Shown: piece after piece, positions 52,712-62,300 of the stretch
Layout: each line of letters starts with the position of its first letter
How positions within the stretch are numbered: position 1 is the stretch's first letter
NCBI RefSeq assembly: GCF_900114385.1
Contig: NZ_FOSW01000002.1
Span: forward strand, 462,570-526,569
DNA: 64,000 bases
From: Geodermatophilus ruber
GTDB lineage: Bacteria; Actinomycetota; Actinomycetes; Mycobacteriales; Geodermatophilaceae
Direction: 5' to 3'
Position numbers and translations under genes: made by a program
The notes under the pieces: model-generated
Told to the model about the DNA's origin: nothing
The model's input: the letters and a program-made list of their open reading frames with translations, nothing else
Databases searched by the model: none

Positions 52712-52834
52712 GCCCCCATCATCCCCGAGGTGTCGACCGGGCCGGCGGCCGCGGTGCCCGTGCCGGCCCCGCCGCGCCGTGATCCTGGCCTGCGGCCGCG
52801 TACGGGAGACTGCGGAGGTGGACAGGGGCGCACG

Positions 52835-54346
52835 GTGAACACCACGGTCACCGTGGCGCTGGCGGCCGGGGCCCTCGTCGTCCTCGTGGCCGCGGTGGCT
52901 CTGCGGCTGGCCGACCGGCTCGGCCTGCCGAGCCTGCTGATCTATCTCGCCCTGGGCGTCGCCCTGGGCGAGAGCGGCCTGGGCGTCGAGTTCGAGGACG
53001 TCGCGCTCACCCAGACCCTGGGCGTGGCCGCGCTGGTGGTCATCCTCGCCGAAGGTGGGCTCACCACCCGGTGGAACGACGTGCGCCGGGCGATCGGGCC
53101 CGGGGTCACGCTGGCGACGGTCGGGGTCGCGGTCAGCGTCGTGGTGACGGCGGCCATCGGCGTCTGGCTGCTGGACCTGCCCTGGGGGCTGGCGCTGCTG
53201 CTGGCCGCGGTGGTCAGCTCCACCGACGCCGCGGCCGTGTTCGCCTCCCTGCGGCGGCTGCCGCTGCCGCGCCGGGTCACCGCGTCGCTGGAGGCCGAGA
53301 GCGGGCTGAACGACGCCCCGGTGATCCTCCTGGTCGCCGTGCTCTCCGAGGCGCTGACCGGCGAGCGGGCCGGGCCCTGGTGGCTGGTCGGCGTGCTGGT
53401 GGGCGCCGAGCTGCTCGGCGGCGCGGTGATCGGCGTCCTCGTCGGGTTCGCCGGGGCCCTGCTGCTGCGGCGGGTCGCGCTGCCGCTGGCCGGTTTCTAC
53501 CCGCTGGCCACGCTGGCACTCTGTGTGCTGGCCTTCTCGACGGCGTCCCTGCTGCACACCTCCGGGTTCGTGGCCGTCTACCTCTGCGGCGTCGTGCTGG
53601 GCAACGCCGCGCTGCCGCACCGCTCGGCGAGCATCGGCTTCGCCGAGGGCATGGCCTCGCTCGCGCAGATCGGGCTGTTCGTGCTGCTGGGTCTGCTCGT
53701 GTCGCCCGAGCGCCTCCCGGGGGCGGTGCTGCCCGCGCTGGTGGTGGGCGGGGCGCTGCTCCTGGTGGCCCGCCCGCTGTCGGTCGTGCTGAGCCTGCTG
53801 TGGTTCCGCTTCCCGCCGGCGCAGCAGGCGTTCATCTCCTGGGCCGGGCTCCGCGGTGCGGTGCCCATCGTGCTGGCCACGTTCCCGATCGCCGCCGCGG
53901 TACCGGGCGCGACCCGCGTGTTCGACACGGTGTTCGTCCTGGTCGTCGTCTTCACCCTGGTGCAGGGCTGGTCGCTGCCCTGGGTCGCCCGCCGGCTGGG
54001 CGTGGCGGCGCCGCTCACCGCGCGCGAGGTGCAGGTGGAGGCCGCGCCGCTGGACGAGCTGGACGCCGACCTCCTGCAGCTGACCGTGCCGCCGGGCTCC
54101 CGCCTGCACGGGGTATACCTGCCGGAGCTGCGGCTGCCCGAGGACGCCGCCGTCGTGCTGATCGTCCGCGACGGGCAGTCCTTCGTCCCGGGTCCCACCA
54201 CCCGGCTGATGCGCGGGGACCAGGCGCTGCTGGTCTCCGCCCGGCGGTCACGGCCGGAGGCCGAGCGGCGGCTGCGCGCGGTCAGCCGGGCCGGCCGGCT
54301 GGCGACGTGGCGCGGCGAGAGCGGCGCCGCCACCGAGACCGACTGA
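52835..54346 (+). CDS. Potassium/proton antiporter-like CPA1 transporter with RCK_C domain
   Basis: 503-residue cation:proton antiporter. About twelve to thirteen membrane helices, with SSTDAAAVFASLRRLPLPRR and LEAESGLNDAPVILLV carrying the Ser-Thr-Asp-Ala and Asn-Asp ion-site residues of the CPA1/NhaP2 (CvrA) group, then AGLRGAVPIVLATFP. A cytoplasmic RCK_C (TrkA_C) regulatory domain covers about 425-485. Potassium or sodium export in exchange for protons is the family role. GTG 52835 follows a modest purine stretch. The gene diverges from ileS with a 123-bp gap. Confidence 0.9.
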   Translation: MNTTVTVALAAGALVVLVAAVALRLADRLGLPSLLIYLALGVALGESGLGVEFEDVALTQTLGVAALVVILAEGGLTTRWNDVRRAIGPGVTLATVGVAVSVVVTAAIGVWLLDLPWGLALLLAAVVSSTDAAAVFASLRRLPLPRRVTASLEAESGLNDAPVILLVAVLSEALTGERAGPWWLVGVLVGAELLGGAVIGVLVGFAGALLLRRVALPLAGFYPLATLALCVLAFSTASLLHTSGFVAVYLCGVVLGNAALPHRSASIGFAEGMASLAQIGLFVLLGLLVSPERLPGAVLPALVVGGALLLVARPLSVVLSLLWFRFPPAQQAFISWAGLRGAVPIVLATFPIAAAVPGATRVFDTVFVLVVVFTLVQGWSLPWVARRLGVAAPLTAREVQVEAAPLDELDADLLQLTVPPGSRLHGVYLPELRLPEDAAVVLIVRDGQSFVPGPTTRLMRGDQALLVSARRSRPEAERRLRAVSRAGRLATWRGESGAATETD

Positions 54347-54371
54347 GCGCCTCGCGTCCGGGCCGGCCGGC

Positions 54372-54506
54372 GTGGACCTCGCGCGGCCGGGGCACCGCGG
54401 CGCCATCGAGTACGAGGGCGAGCACCACTTCGACGGCGTGCAGATCGTGCGGGACGACGCCCGGCCGGCGCGGCTGGTCGCCTCCGGGTGGCGGGTCAGC
54501 CGTTGA
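54372..54506 (+). pseudogene. Degraded C-terminal fragment of a DUF559-type (Vsr-like fold) protein
   Basis: A 44-codon frame after the antiporter stop reads GAIEYEGEHH and then LVASGWRVSR before TGA. This matches the end of DUF559/Vsr-like endonuclease-fold proteins, whose core has VEYDG-x-x-H and ends in a LxxxGWxVxR strand. The 100 or more residues normally preceding it are absent, so it is a remnant. Its end overlaps the mqo 3' end by 11 bp. It may mark a rearrangement point. Confidence 0.6.
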
Positions 54507-55989
54507 GCTCGAGGGTCTGCGTCGTCTCCTTGCGGACCAGCTCCAGCAGGGCCGGGTCGTCGGCGAGCCGGCGGCCGTAGGAGGGGATCGCCTCCTCCAG
54601 CGCGGGCCGCCACGCGGCGATCCGGTCGGGGAAGCAGCGCTCGAGGACCTTCAGCATCGCCGACACCGCCGTCGAGGCGCCCGGGGAGGCGCCGAGCAGG
54701 CCGGCGACGGTGCCGTCGGCCCCGACGACCAGCTCGGTGCCGAACTGCAGCACGCCGCGGCCGGACCTCGGGTCGCGCTTGATCACCTGGACCCGCTGGC
54801 CCGCGGTGATCATGTCCCAGTCGCGCTGCTCGGCCTCGGGCACGAACTCGGTCAGCGTGCGGTGGCGGGCGCCGCGCGACTGGAGCAGCTCCTTGACCAG
54901 GTAGCGGGTGAGCGCCATCTCGGTGCGGGCCACGCCCAGCATCGAGCCGAGGTTGTTCGGCTTGACGCTGCGTGGGAGGTCGAACATCGACCCGGCCTTG
55001 AGGAACTTCGGCGAGAAGCCGGCGTAGGGGCCGAACAGCAGCGAGTGGTCGCCGTCGATGAGCCGCAGGTCCAGGTGCGGCACCGACATCGGCGGCGCGC
55101 CGACGGCCGCCTGGCCGTACACCTTGGCCTGGTGCGCCGAGACCAGCTCGGGGGAGCGGGTGCGCAGGAACATCCCGCTCACCGGGAAGCCACCGAAGCC
55201 GCGGATCTCCGGGATGCCCGCCCGCTGCAGCAGCGGCAGCGCGCCACCGCCGGCGCCGACGAACACGAACCGGGTGCGGACGCTGCGCTCCTCGCCGCTG
55301 ACCGTGTCGCGCACGGTGACCGTCCACCGGCCGTCGGTGCGGCGCTCGAGCCGGGTGACCCGCTGGTTGACGTGCACGTGCACGCCACGCTCCTCGGCGG
55401 CGGTGAAGAGCAGGCGGGTCAGCGAGCCGAAGTCGACGTCGGTGCCGGAGGCCGACCGCGTCGCGGCCACCACCTGGCCGGCCGGGCGCCCGGCCATCAT
55501 CAGCGGCACCCACTCGGCCAGCTCAGCGGGGTTCTCGGTGTACTCCAGGCCGGAGAACAGCGGCTGCGCCGCCATCGCCGCGTGGCGGGTCCGCATGTAG
55601 GTGCGGCCGGCCTCGCCGGTGACGAAGCTGATGTGGGGGACCGGGGTGATGAACTCCTTCGGCGCCCCGGTCAGGCCCCCGCGCACCAGGTGGGACCAGA
55701 ACTGGCGCGAGACCTCGAACTGCTCGTTGATGGTGACGGCCTTGGTGACGTCCACCGAGCCGTCGGCGCCGGCGGGCGTGTAGTTGAGCTCGCAGAGGGC
55801 CGCGTGGCCGGTCCCGGCGTTGTTCCAGCCGTCGGAGCTCTCACCGGCCACCGCCGAGCCGGACTCGAAGACGGTGACGCTCCAGTCCGGGGCGACGGCA
55901 CCGAGCAGCGACGCCAGCGTCGCGCTCATGATGCCGCCCCCCACGAGGACTACGTCGGGGTCGGTGGCTGGTGCGAGTTCGGTGGACAC
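54496..55989 (-). CDS. mqo: Malate:quinone oxidoreductase
   Basis: 497-residue FAD-dependent membrane-associated enzyme oxidising malate to oxaloacetate and reducing quinone, replacing or supplementing NAD-malate dehydrogenase. Dinucleotide-binding VVLVGGGIMSATLA (13-26), GWNNAGTGHAALCELNYTP (conserved Mqo block), GGFPVSGMFLRT, LLFGPYAGFSPKFLK and VGLLGASPGAS-like VAGLLGASPGASTAV near the C-terminus are typical. GGAAGG before GTG 55989 supports the start. The gene points away from lspA; a palindrome stands in the divergent gap. Confidence 0.95.
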   Translation of the reverse strand: MSTELAPATDPDVVLVGGGIMSATLASLLGAVAPDWSVTVFESGSAVAGESSDGWNNAGTGHAALCELNYTPAGADGSVDVTKAVTINEQFEVSRQFWSHLVRGGLTGAPKEFITPVPHISFVTGEAGRTYMRTRHAAMAAQPLFSGLEYTENPAELAEWVPLMMAGRPAGQVVAATRSASGTDVDFGSLTRLLFTAAEERGVHVHVNQRVTRLERRTDGRWTVTVRDTVSGEERSVRTRFVFVGAGGGALPLLQRAGIPEIRGFGGFPVSGMFLRTRSPELVSAHQAKVYGQAAVGAPPMSVPHLDLRLIDGDHSLLFGPYAGFSPKFLKAGSMFDLPRSVKPNNLGSMLGVARTEMALTRYLVKELLQSRGARHRTLTEFVPEAEQRDWDMITAGQRVQVIKRDPRSGRGVLQFGTELVVGADGTVAGLLGASPGASTAVSAMLKVLERCFPDRIAAWRPALEEAIPSYGRRLADDPALLELVRKETTQTLELNG

Positions 55990-56055
55990 GAGGGCCTTCC
56001 GTGCTCGGGGGCAAACTGTGCCCTTCCAACCTCGGCTACTTCGGGCCCGAACACG

Positions 56056-56071
56056 TCACTACGGGTAGTGA
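56056..56071. promoter_or_regulatory. Palindromic operator candidate between mqo and lspA
   Basis: TCACTAC-GG-GTAGTGA is a perfect 7-bp dyad with a 2-bp centre, 67 bp before the mqo start and 158 bp before lspA. The size suits a dimeric regulator such as a TetR- or GntR-type protein. No other structure is evident in the 239-bp gap. Confidence 0.5.
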
Positions 56072-56228
56072 GATGTGTCGCAGAGTGGCGTGAGATGGAA
56101 CACGTCGGGTCGGGGGGTGCGCCGCGTCCACCGTGGTCGGACGGCGCAACGGCCTGCGCGGCTATCGTCGGAGGGCGCCGCGGGATCCCCGCGCGCTCCA
56201 CCTCCACCGCCGCACCGAGGAGCCCGTC

Positions 56229-56834
56229 CTGTCCCAGCCGAGCGATCCCCGGGACGGCGCGGGCGGGACGCCGCCGGACCGGGACGACGTCCCCGCGGGC
56301 CGCCGCCCGCGCACCCGCCTGCTGCTCCTGCTGGCCGCGGGGGTCCTGCTGCTCGACCTCGCCAGCAAGCTGCTCGTGGTCGCCACCGTCGACCGGGGCG
56401 AGAACATCCGGCTGCTCGGCGGCGCGCTCTACCTGACCCACGCCCGCAACACCGGGGCGGCGTTCTCCTTCGCCGAGGGCTTCACCGTCGTCTTCACGCT
56501 GATCGCCGTCGCCGTGGCGGTCGTCATCGTGCGCACCGCCCGGCGGCTGTTCTCCACCGGCTGGGCGGTGGCCCTGGGCCTGGTGCTCGGCGGCGCGGTG
56601 GGCAACCTCGTCGACCGGGTCTTCCGTGATCCGGGCTTCCTCCGCGGCGGCGTCGTGGACTTCATCTCGGTCTTCGCGCCGAACGGCGAGTTCTACCCGA
56701 TCTTCAACGTGGCCGACTCGGCGATCGTCTGCGGCGGCATTCTCGGTGCGGTGCTGGCCCTGCGCGGGATCGAGTTCGACGGCTCCCGGGCCCGTTCCCG
56801 GTCCGGCGAGGACGCCGACGCGGCGCGCGACTGA
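56229..56834 (+). CDS. lspA: Prolipoprotein signal peptidase LspA
   Basis: Four-helix membrane aspartyl protease cleaving lipoprotein signal peptides after Lgt modification. Catalytic aspartates are D129 in GNLVDR and D163 in [15 protein letters not shown] (74-80), DLASKLL and VVDFISVF are conserved. No ATG or GTG in frame lies between GTG 56133 and the membrane segments. GAGGAG at 56217-56222 is spaced 6 bases from CTG 56229, so a CTG start giving 201 residues is preferred to the Arg-rich longer form. Followed 55 bp later by rluD, as usual. Confidence 0.9.
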   Translation: MSQPSDPRDGAGGTPPDRDDVPAGRRPRTRLLLLLAAGVLLLDLASKLLVVATVDRGENIRLLGGALYLTHARNTGAAFSFAEGFTVVFTLIAVAVAVVIVRTARRLFSTGWAVALGLVLGGAVGNLVDRVFRDPGFLRGGVVDFISVFAPNGEFYPIFNVADSAIVCGGILGAVLALRGIEFDGSRARSRSGEDADAARD

Positions 56835-56889
56835 GCCGCTCCCGGCGGCGCTGCGCCGTCCGCGCAGGTGCGGCGGTCACAATGGGACC

Positions 56890-57828
56890 GTGATCAGCTC
56901 GGCCGGCCAGCACCGCGCCCTCCCGGTGCCCGACGGACTGGAGGGCCAGCGCGTCGACCAGGCGCTCTCGCGGCTCTTCGGGCTCTCCCGCACCGCGGCC
57001 GCCGAGATCGCCGACGCCGGGGGTGTGCTGGTCGACGGCCGGCCCCGAGGCAAGGGCGACCGCGTCTCCGGCGGCAGCTGGCTGGAGGTCGAGCTGCCCC
57101 CGCCCCCGGGCGAGCCAGTGGCCCCCGAGCCGGTCGCCGGGCTGACCGTGGTCCACGACGACGATGACATCGTCGTGGTCGACAAGCCGGTCGGCGTCGC
57201 CGCGCACCCCAGCCCCGGCTGGGAGGGGCCGACGGTCGTCGGCGGCCTCGCCGCGGCCGGATACCGGATCGCCACCTCGGGGGCGGCCGAGCGGCAGGGC
57301 GTCGTGCACCGGCTGGACGCCGCCACCACCGGGATCATGGTCGTGGCCAAGAGCGAGCGGGCCTACACCGCGCTCAAGGCCGCCTTCAAGCAGCGCACGG
57401 TGGAGAAGAACTACGCCGCGCTCGTGCAGGGCCACCCCGACCCCTCGCGCGGCACCATCGACGCCCCGATCGACCGGCACCCCAAGCACGACTGGAAGTT
57501 CGCCGTCGTCCAGGACGGCCGCCCGTCGGTCACGCACTACGAGGTCGTGGAGGCATTCCCGGCGGCCAGCCTGGTCGACATCCGGCTGGAGACCGGCCGC
57601 ACCCACCAGATCCGCGTGCACTTCTCCGCGCTGCGCCACCCCTGCGTGGGCGACATGACCTACGGCGCCGACCCGACGCTGGCCGCCCGCCTCGGCGTCG
57701 CGCGGCAGTGGCTGCACGCCGTCCGGCTGGGCATCCCGCACCCCGCCGACGGCCGGTGGATGGAGTTCACCAGCCCCTATCCGCCCGACCTCGCCGGCGC
57801 GCTCGACATCCTGCGCGCCGAGGCTTGA
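56890..57828 (+). CDS. rluD: RluD-type 23S rRNA pseudouridine synthase
   Basis: 312-residue RluA/RluD-family pseudouridine synthase. The N-terminal S4 domain ([20 protein letters not shown]) is followed by the catalytic domain with HRLDAATTG (D143 nucleophile), [23 protein letters not shown] and [16 protein letters not shown]. RluD makes pseudouridines 1911, 1915 and 1917 in 23S rRNA in E. coli; family match is general. GTG 56890 starts just after AATGGGACC. The lspA-rluD pair is a conserved arrangement. Confidence 0.93.
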   Translation: MISSAGQHRALPVPDGLEGQRVDQALSRLFGLSRTAAAEIADAGGVLVDGRPRGKGDRVSGGSWLEVELPPPPGEPVAPEPVAGLTVVHDDDDIVVVDKPVGVAAHPSPGWEGPTVVGGLAAAGYRIATSGAAERQGVVHRLDAATTGIMVVAKSERAYTALKAAFKQRTVEKNYAALVQGHPDPSRGTIDAPIDRHPKHDWKFAVVQDGRPSVTHYEVVEAFPAASLVDIRLETGRTHQIRVHFSALRHPCVGDMTYGADPTLAARLGVARQWLHAVRLGIPHPADGRWMEFTSPYPPDLAGALDILRAEA

Positions 57829-57837
57829 GGCCGGCGG

Positions 57838-58614
57838 GTGGACGGGCCCGGTTCGCTCGCCGACTACGGCCCGGCGGCGCTGTCGGCAGTCGTCGTCGCC
57901 GGCTACCTGGTGCTCGGGGAGCCGGTGGTCGGGCACGTGCTGCACCGCCGGTTCGAGGGGCGGCTGCGCGCGGAGGAGGGCGCCCGGCGCTCGTTCTACG
58001 GGCGGCTGCTGGTGCTCGAGTGGGGGCTGGCCCTGCTCGCATTGGTCATCTGGCTGAACGCGCCCGGCGTCGACGCCGCCGCGGTGGGCCTGCGCTGGCC
58101 GCAGTCCTGGCCCGGCCCGCTCGCCGGCGCCGCCGCGGTCCTCCTGCTCGTGTTCGTCGCCGTCTCCACGCGGGCGCTGCGCTCGGGAGCGCTGGCCGAG
58201 GCCGCCGCGGCGCGGCGCCGGCCGGGGGAGGGGCGGCACGCCGAGCCGCAGGTGCACGCCACGCTCGCGCTGCTGCCCCGCACCCGCGGCGAGCGGCGGC
58301 TGTTCACCGTCGTCGGCCTCACCGCCGGGGTGTGCGAGGAGTGGCTCTACCGCGGGTTCTTCCTCGCCGTCGTCGCCGCCGTGGCCGGCGGGCTGTCCAC
58401 GCCGGCGCTGGTCGCGGTCGGGGCGGTGGCGTTCGGCCTGGCGCACGCCTACCAGGGCGTGGCCGGGATCGTGACGACCGGCGTGCTCGGTGGGGTGCTC
58501 GCGGGGCTGTACCTGGACACCGGCTCGCTGCTGCTGCCGGTGCTGCTGCACGTGGTCATCGACCTGCGGTTCCTGCTGGTCCCGGCCAGCGCGCTGCCGG
58601 CGGTGAGCCGGTGA
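57838..58614 (+). CDS. CPBP family intramembrane glutamic endopeptidase
   Basis: 258-residue membrane protein with about six to seven helices. The CPBP (CAAX protease and bacteriocin-processing) motifs are seen: CEEWLYRGFF with E167, E168 and R172, FGLAHAYQG (His in motif 2) and HVVIDLRF (His/Asp in motif 3). Bacterial substrates are mostly unknown; no bacteriocin or prenylated peptide gene is adjacent. GTG 57838 lies 9 bp after the rluD stop and its TGA overlaps the GNAT gene by GTGA, so all four are co-transcribed with lspA. Confidence 0.88.
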   Translation: MDGPGSLADYGPAALSAVVVAGYLVLGEPVVGHVLHRRFEGRLRAEEGARRSFYGRLLVLEWGLALLALVIWLNAPGVDAAAVGLRWPQSWPGPLAGAAAVLLLVFVAVSTRALRSGALAEAAAARRRPGEGRHAEPQVHATLALLPRTRGERRLFTVVGLTAGVCEEWLYRGFFLAVVAAVAGGLSTPALVAVGAVAFGLAHAYQGVAGIVTTGVLGGVLAGLYLDTGSLLLPVLLHVVIDLRFLLVPASALPAVSR

Positions 58615-59045
58615 GCGGCGGGGTGAGCGCGCGGCTGGCCGGTCCCGGGGACTGGCCGGAGATCGCGGCCCTGCGCACCCGGGTGTTCGTCGAGGAGCAG
58701 GGCGTGCCGCCGGAGATCGAGCGGGACGACGCCGACGCCACCGCCGTCCACGCGCTCAGTCGCGACGACGAGGGGCGGGTCGTGGCGACCGGCCGGCTGC
58801 TCCTGCGCGGGACGTCGGCCGGCATCGGCCGGATGGCCACCGATGCGTCCGCGCGCGGTCGCGGCCACGGGGCGGCCGTGCTGTCGTCGCTCCAGGACGA
58901 GGCGCTGCGCCGCGGCGCCACGGAGGTCGAACTGCACGCGCAGCTGACCGCCCGCGGGTTCTACGAGCGGGCCGGCTACGCCGCGGTCGGGAACGTGTAC
59001 GAGGAGGCCGGGATTCCGCACGTGACGATGGTCCGGCGGCTCTGA
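58611..59045 (+). CDS. GNAT family N-acetyltransferase (ElaA-like)
   Basis: 144-residue single GNAT domain. The N-terminal RTRVFVEEQGVPPEIERDD (about 23-41) is typical of the ElaA/YjcF-type group, followed by IGRMATDASARGRGHGAAVL with the R-x-x-G-x-G/A acetyl-CoA loop (RGRGHG) and the C-terminal ARGFYERAGYAAVGNVYEEAG signature, ending in a conserved His-Val-Thr-Met strand. The substrate is unknown. Coupled by GTGA to the CPBP gene; its TGA borders element R4 before dnaE1. Confidence 0.9.
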   Translation: MSGGVSARLAGPGDWPEIAALRTRVFVEEQGVPPEIERDDADATAVHALSRDDEGRVVATGRLLLRGTSAGIGRMATDASARGRGHGAAVLSSLQDEALRRGATEVELHAQLTARGFYERAGYAAVGNVYEEAGIPHVTMVRRL

Positions 59046-59104
59046 AGGCGGCCCCCTGCAGGGGCCCGCCGCGAGCGTGCGAGTGGCGGGGGGCAGGGGT
59101 CCTT
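59045..59104 (-). repeat. Intergenic palindrome-family element R4, before dnaE1
   Basis: Best read on the minus strand: AGAAGGACCCCTGCC, then CACTCGCACGCTCGCGG. Pairings on the plus strand are AAGG/CCTT at the ends, CCCCTGC (59053-59059) with GCAGGGG (59093-59099), and CCCGCC (59065-59070) with GGCGGG (59085-59090). It abuts the GNAT stop and may act as a terminator. From 59105 to 59303 no gene is seen; it holds the dnaE1 leader. Confidence 0.6.
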
Positions 59105-59303
59105 CTGGGATCGGTCCGCCTGTGGCCGACACGTTCCGTCAGACCCTCGGCGTAGACCTTCGGCAGTGCGAGGATCGAGGGACCTCCGACCGGATCCCTG
59201 TCGGGACAGCACCGGATCTTCCGCACCGCCGGTCTTCCCCGCCGGTCGCCCGCCGGATCACCGACGGTCGGGCACGCACGACCACTGAGGAGTACGACCG
59301 CCC

Positions 59304-62300
59304 GTGAGCAGCAGCCCGTCGAAGGATTCGTTCGTGCACCTGCACGTGCACACCGAGTACTCGATGCTCGACGGCGCGGCCAAGCTGCCCGAGGTGACCA
59401 AGGCCGCCGCCGAGCAGGGCATGCCGGCGCTGGCGATGACCGACCACGGCAACGTCTTCGGCGCCTACGACTTCTACAAGCAGGCGAATGCCGCGGGCGT
59501 GAAGCCGATCATCGGCATGGAGGGCTACTACACGCCCGGCTCCCGCTTCGACCGCGCGCCGTTCGACTTCGGGGACAACCTCATCGACGAGGACGGCGAG
59601 GGCGGCTCCTCCCGCGGCAAGGCCGCCTACACGCACATGACCCTGCTGGCCCGCACCACGGAGGGCATGCACAACCTCTTCCGGATCTCCTCCCTGGCCA
59701 GCCTCGAGGGGCAGTACCGCAAGCCGCGCTTCGACCGGGACCTGCTGGAGCGCTACGGCAAGGGCCTGATCGCCACCACCGGCTGCCCGTCCGGCGAGGT
59801 GAACATGTGGCTGCGCGCCGGCAAGGAGGACCGCGCGCGCCAGGCCGCCGCCGACTTCCAGGACATCTTCGGCAAGGAGAACTTCTACGCCGAGCTGATG
59901 GACCACGGCCTGGCCATCGAGAAGAAGACCCGCCCGGCGCTGCTGCAGATCGCCAAGGACCTCGGCATCCCGCTGCTGGCCACCAACGATCTGCACTACA
60001 CGCACAAGGAGGACGCCGAGGCGCACGACGCGCTGCTGTGCATCCAGACCGGGTCGCGGCTGAACGAGCCCAACCGCTTCAAGTTCAACGGCGACGGCTA
60101 CTACCTCAAGAGCGCCGCGGAGATGCGGGCGCTGTTCCCCGGTGAGCTGGCCGAGGCCTGCGACAACACGCTGCTGATCGCCGAGCAGTGCGAGGTCTCC
60201 TTCACCGAGGGCGCCGACCTCATGCCCCGCTTCCCGCTGCCCCCGGGCGAGGACGAGACCTCCTGGTTCATCAAGGAGGTCGAGCGCGGGCTGCACAAGC
60301 GCTACCCGAACGGCATCCCCGACCACGTGCGCAAGCAGGCCGACTACGAGACCGGGATCATCTGCCAGATGGGCTTCCCGGGGTACTTCCTCGTGGTCGC
60401 CGACTTCATCAACTGGGCCAAGGACAACGGCATCCGGGTCGGCCCGGGTCGTGGCTCGGCCGCCGGCTCGCTGGCCGCCTACGCCATGGGCATCACCGAC
60501 CTCGACCCGCTGGCACACGGGCTGATCTTCGAGCGGTTCCTCAACCCCGAGCGCGTCTCCATGCCCGACGTCGACATCGACTTCGACGACCGCCGACGCG
60601 GCGAGGTCATCCAGTACGTCTCGCAGAAGTACGGCGAGGAGCGGGTCAGCCAGATCGTCACCTACGGCACCATCAAGGCGAAGGCCGCGATCAAGGACGC
60701 CGCCCGGGTGCTCGACCGGCCCTACTCCGTGGGCGACGAGCTGACCAAGCTCATGCCCCCGGACGTGATGGGCAAGGGCATCCCCCTGTCGGGCGTCTTC
60801 GACCCCGCCCACCCGCGCTACAAGGAGGCCGCGGAGTTCCGCGCCCGCTACGAGTCCGACCCCGGCGCGGCCGAGGTCGTTGACCAGGCGCGCAAGCTGG
60901 AGGGCCTGAAGCGCCAGTGGGGCGTGCACGCCGCCGGCGTGATCATCGGCCGCTACCCGCTGATCGACTCGATCCCGATCATGCGGCGCGAGGCCGACGG
61001 CGCGATCATCACGCAGTTCGACTACCCGACCTGCGAGACGCTCGGCCTGCTCAAGATGGACTTCCTGGGCCTGCGCAACCTCACGGTCATCGACGACGCG
61101 CTGCGCAACATCGTGATCAATGGCAAGGAGCCGGTCGATCTCGACGAGATCAGCAAGGACCTCACCGACAAGAAGACCTACGAGCTGCTGTCCCGTGGTG
61201 ACACGCTCGGCGTCTTCCAGTTCGACGGCGGCCCGATGCGGTCGCTGCTCCGGCTCATGCGGCCGGACAACTTCGAGGACATCTCCGCCGTCGGCGCGCT
61301 CTACCGGCCCGGTCCGATGGGTGCGAACTCGCACACCAACTATGCGCTGCGCAAGAACGGCCAGCAGGAGATCACGCCGATCCACCCGGAGCTGGCCGAG
61401 CCGCTGGAGGACATCCTCGGCGGCACCTACGGCCTGATCGTGTACCAGGAGCAGGTCATGGCGATCGCGCAGAAGGTCGCCGGGTACTCGCTCGGCAAGG
61501 CCGACCTGCTGCGCCGCGCGATGGGCAAGAAGAAGAAGTCGGTCCTGGACGCCGAGTTCGTCGGCTTCGAGGCCGGCATGAAGGAGCGCGGCTACTCCGC
61601 CGCGGCGATCAAGACGCTGTGGGACATCCTCGTCCCGTTCGCCGACTACGCGTTCAACAAGGCGCACTCCGCCGCCTACGGCCTGGTCTCCTACTGGACC
61701 GCCTACCTGAAGGCGAACTACCCGGCCGAGTACATGGCCGGACTGCTCACCAGCGTCCAGGACGACAAGGACCGCCGGCCGATCTACCTCGCCGAGTGCC
61801 GCCGGATGGGCATCAAGGTGCTCCCGCCGGACGTGAACGAGTCCTCCTGGGACTTCACCGCCGTCGGCACCGACATCCGGTTCGGTCTCGCGTCGGTGCG
61901 CAACGTCGGTACCAACGTCGTGGACTCGATCGTCCGGGCCCGCGAGGAGAAGGGCGCGTTCAAGGACTTCGCCGACTTCATGCGCAAGATCGACACGGTC
62001 GCCTGCAACAAGAAGGTGATCGAGTCCCTGGCCAAGGCCGGGGCGTTCGACTCGCTGGGCCACTCGCGGCAGGGCCTCGTCGCGGTCCACGCCCAGGCCG
62101 TCGAGTCCGCCATGGCGCTCAAGCGCAAGGAGGCCGAGGGGCAGTTCGACCTGTTCGGCAGCTTCGGCGCCGACGGCGGTGAGGACGACCCGTTCGGCGG
62201 CGCCCTCGAGATCGCGATCCCCACCGCGGACTGGTCGAAGTCCGAGCGGCTGGTCTTCGAGCGCGACATGCTCGGCCTCTACGTCTCCGACCACCCGCTG

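Noticed and set aside
49631..52834. Forward open frame running through ileS into the antiporter
   Set aside because: The part before 52835 is antisense to ileS and has no transporter features; only the portion from GTG 52835 is real.
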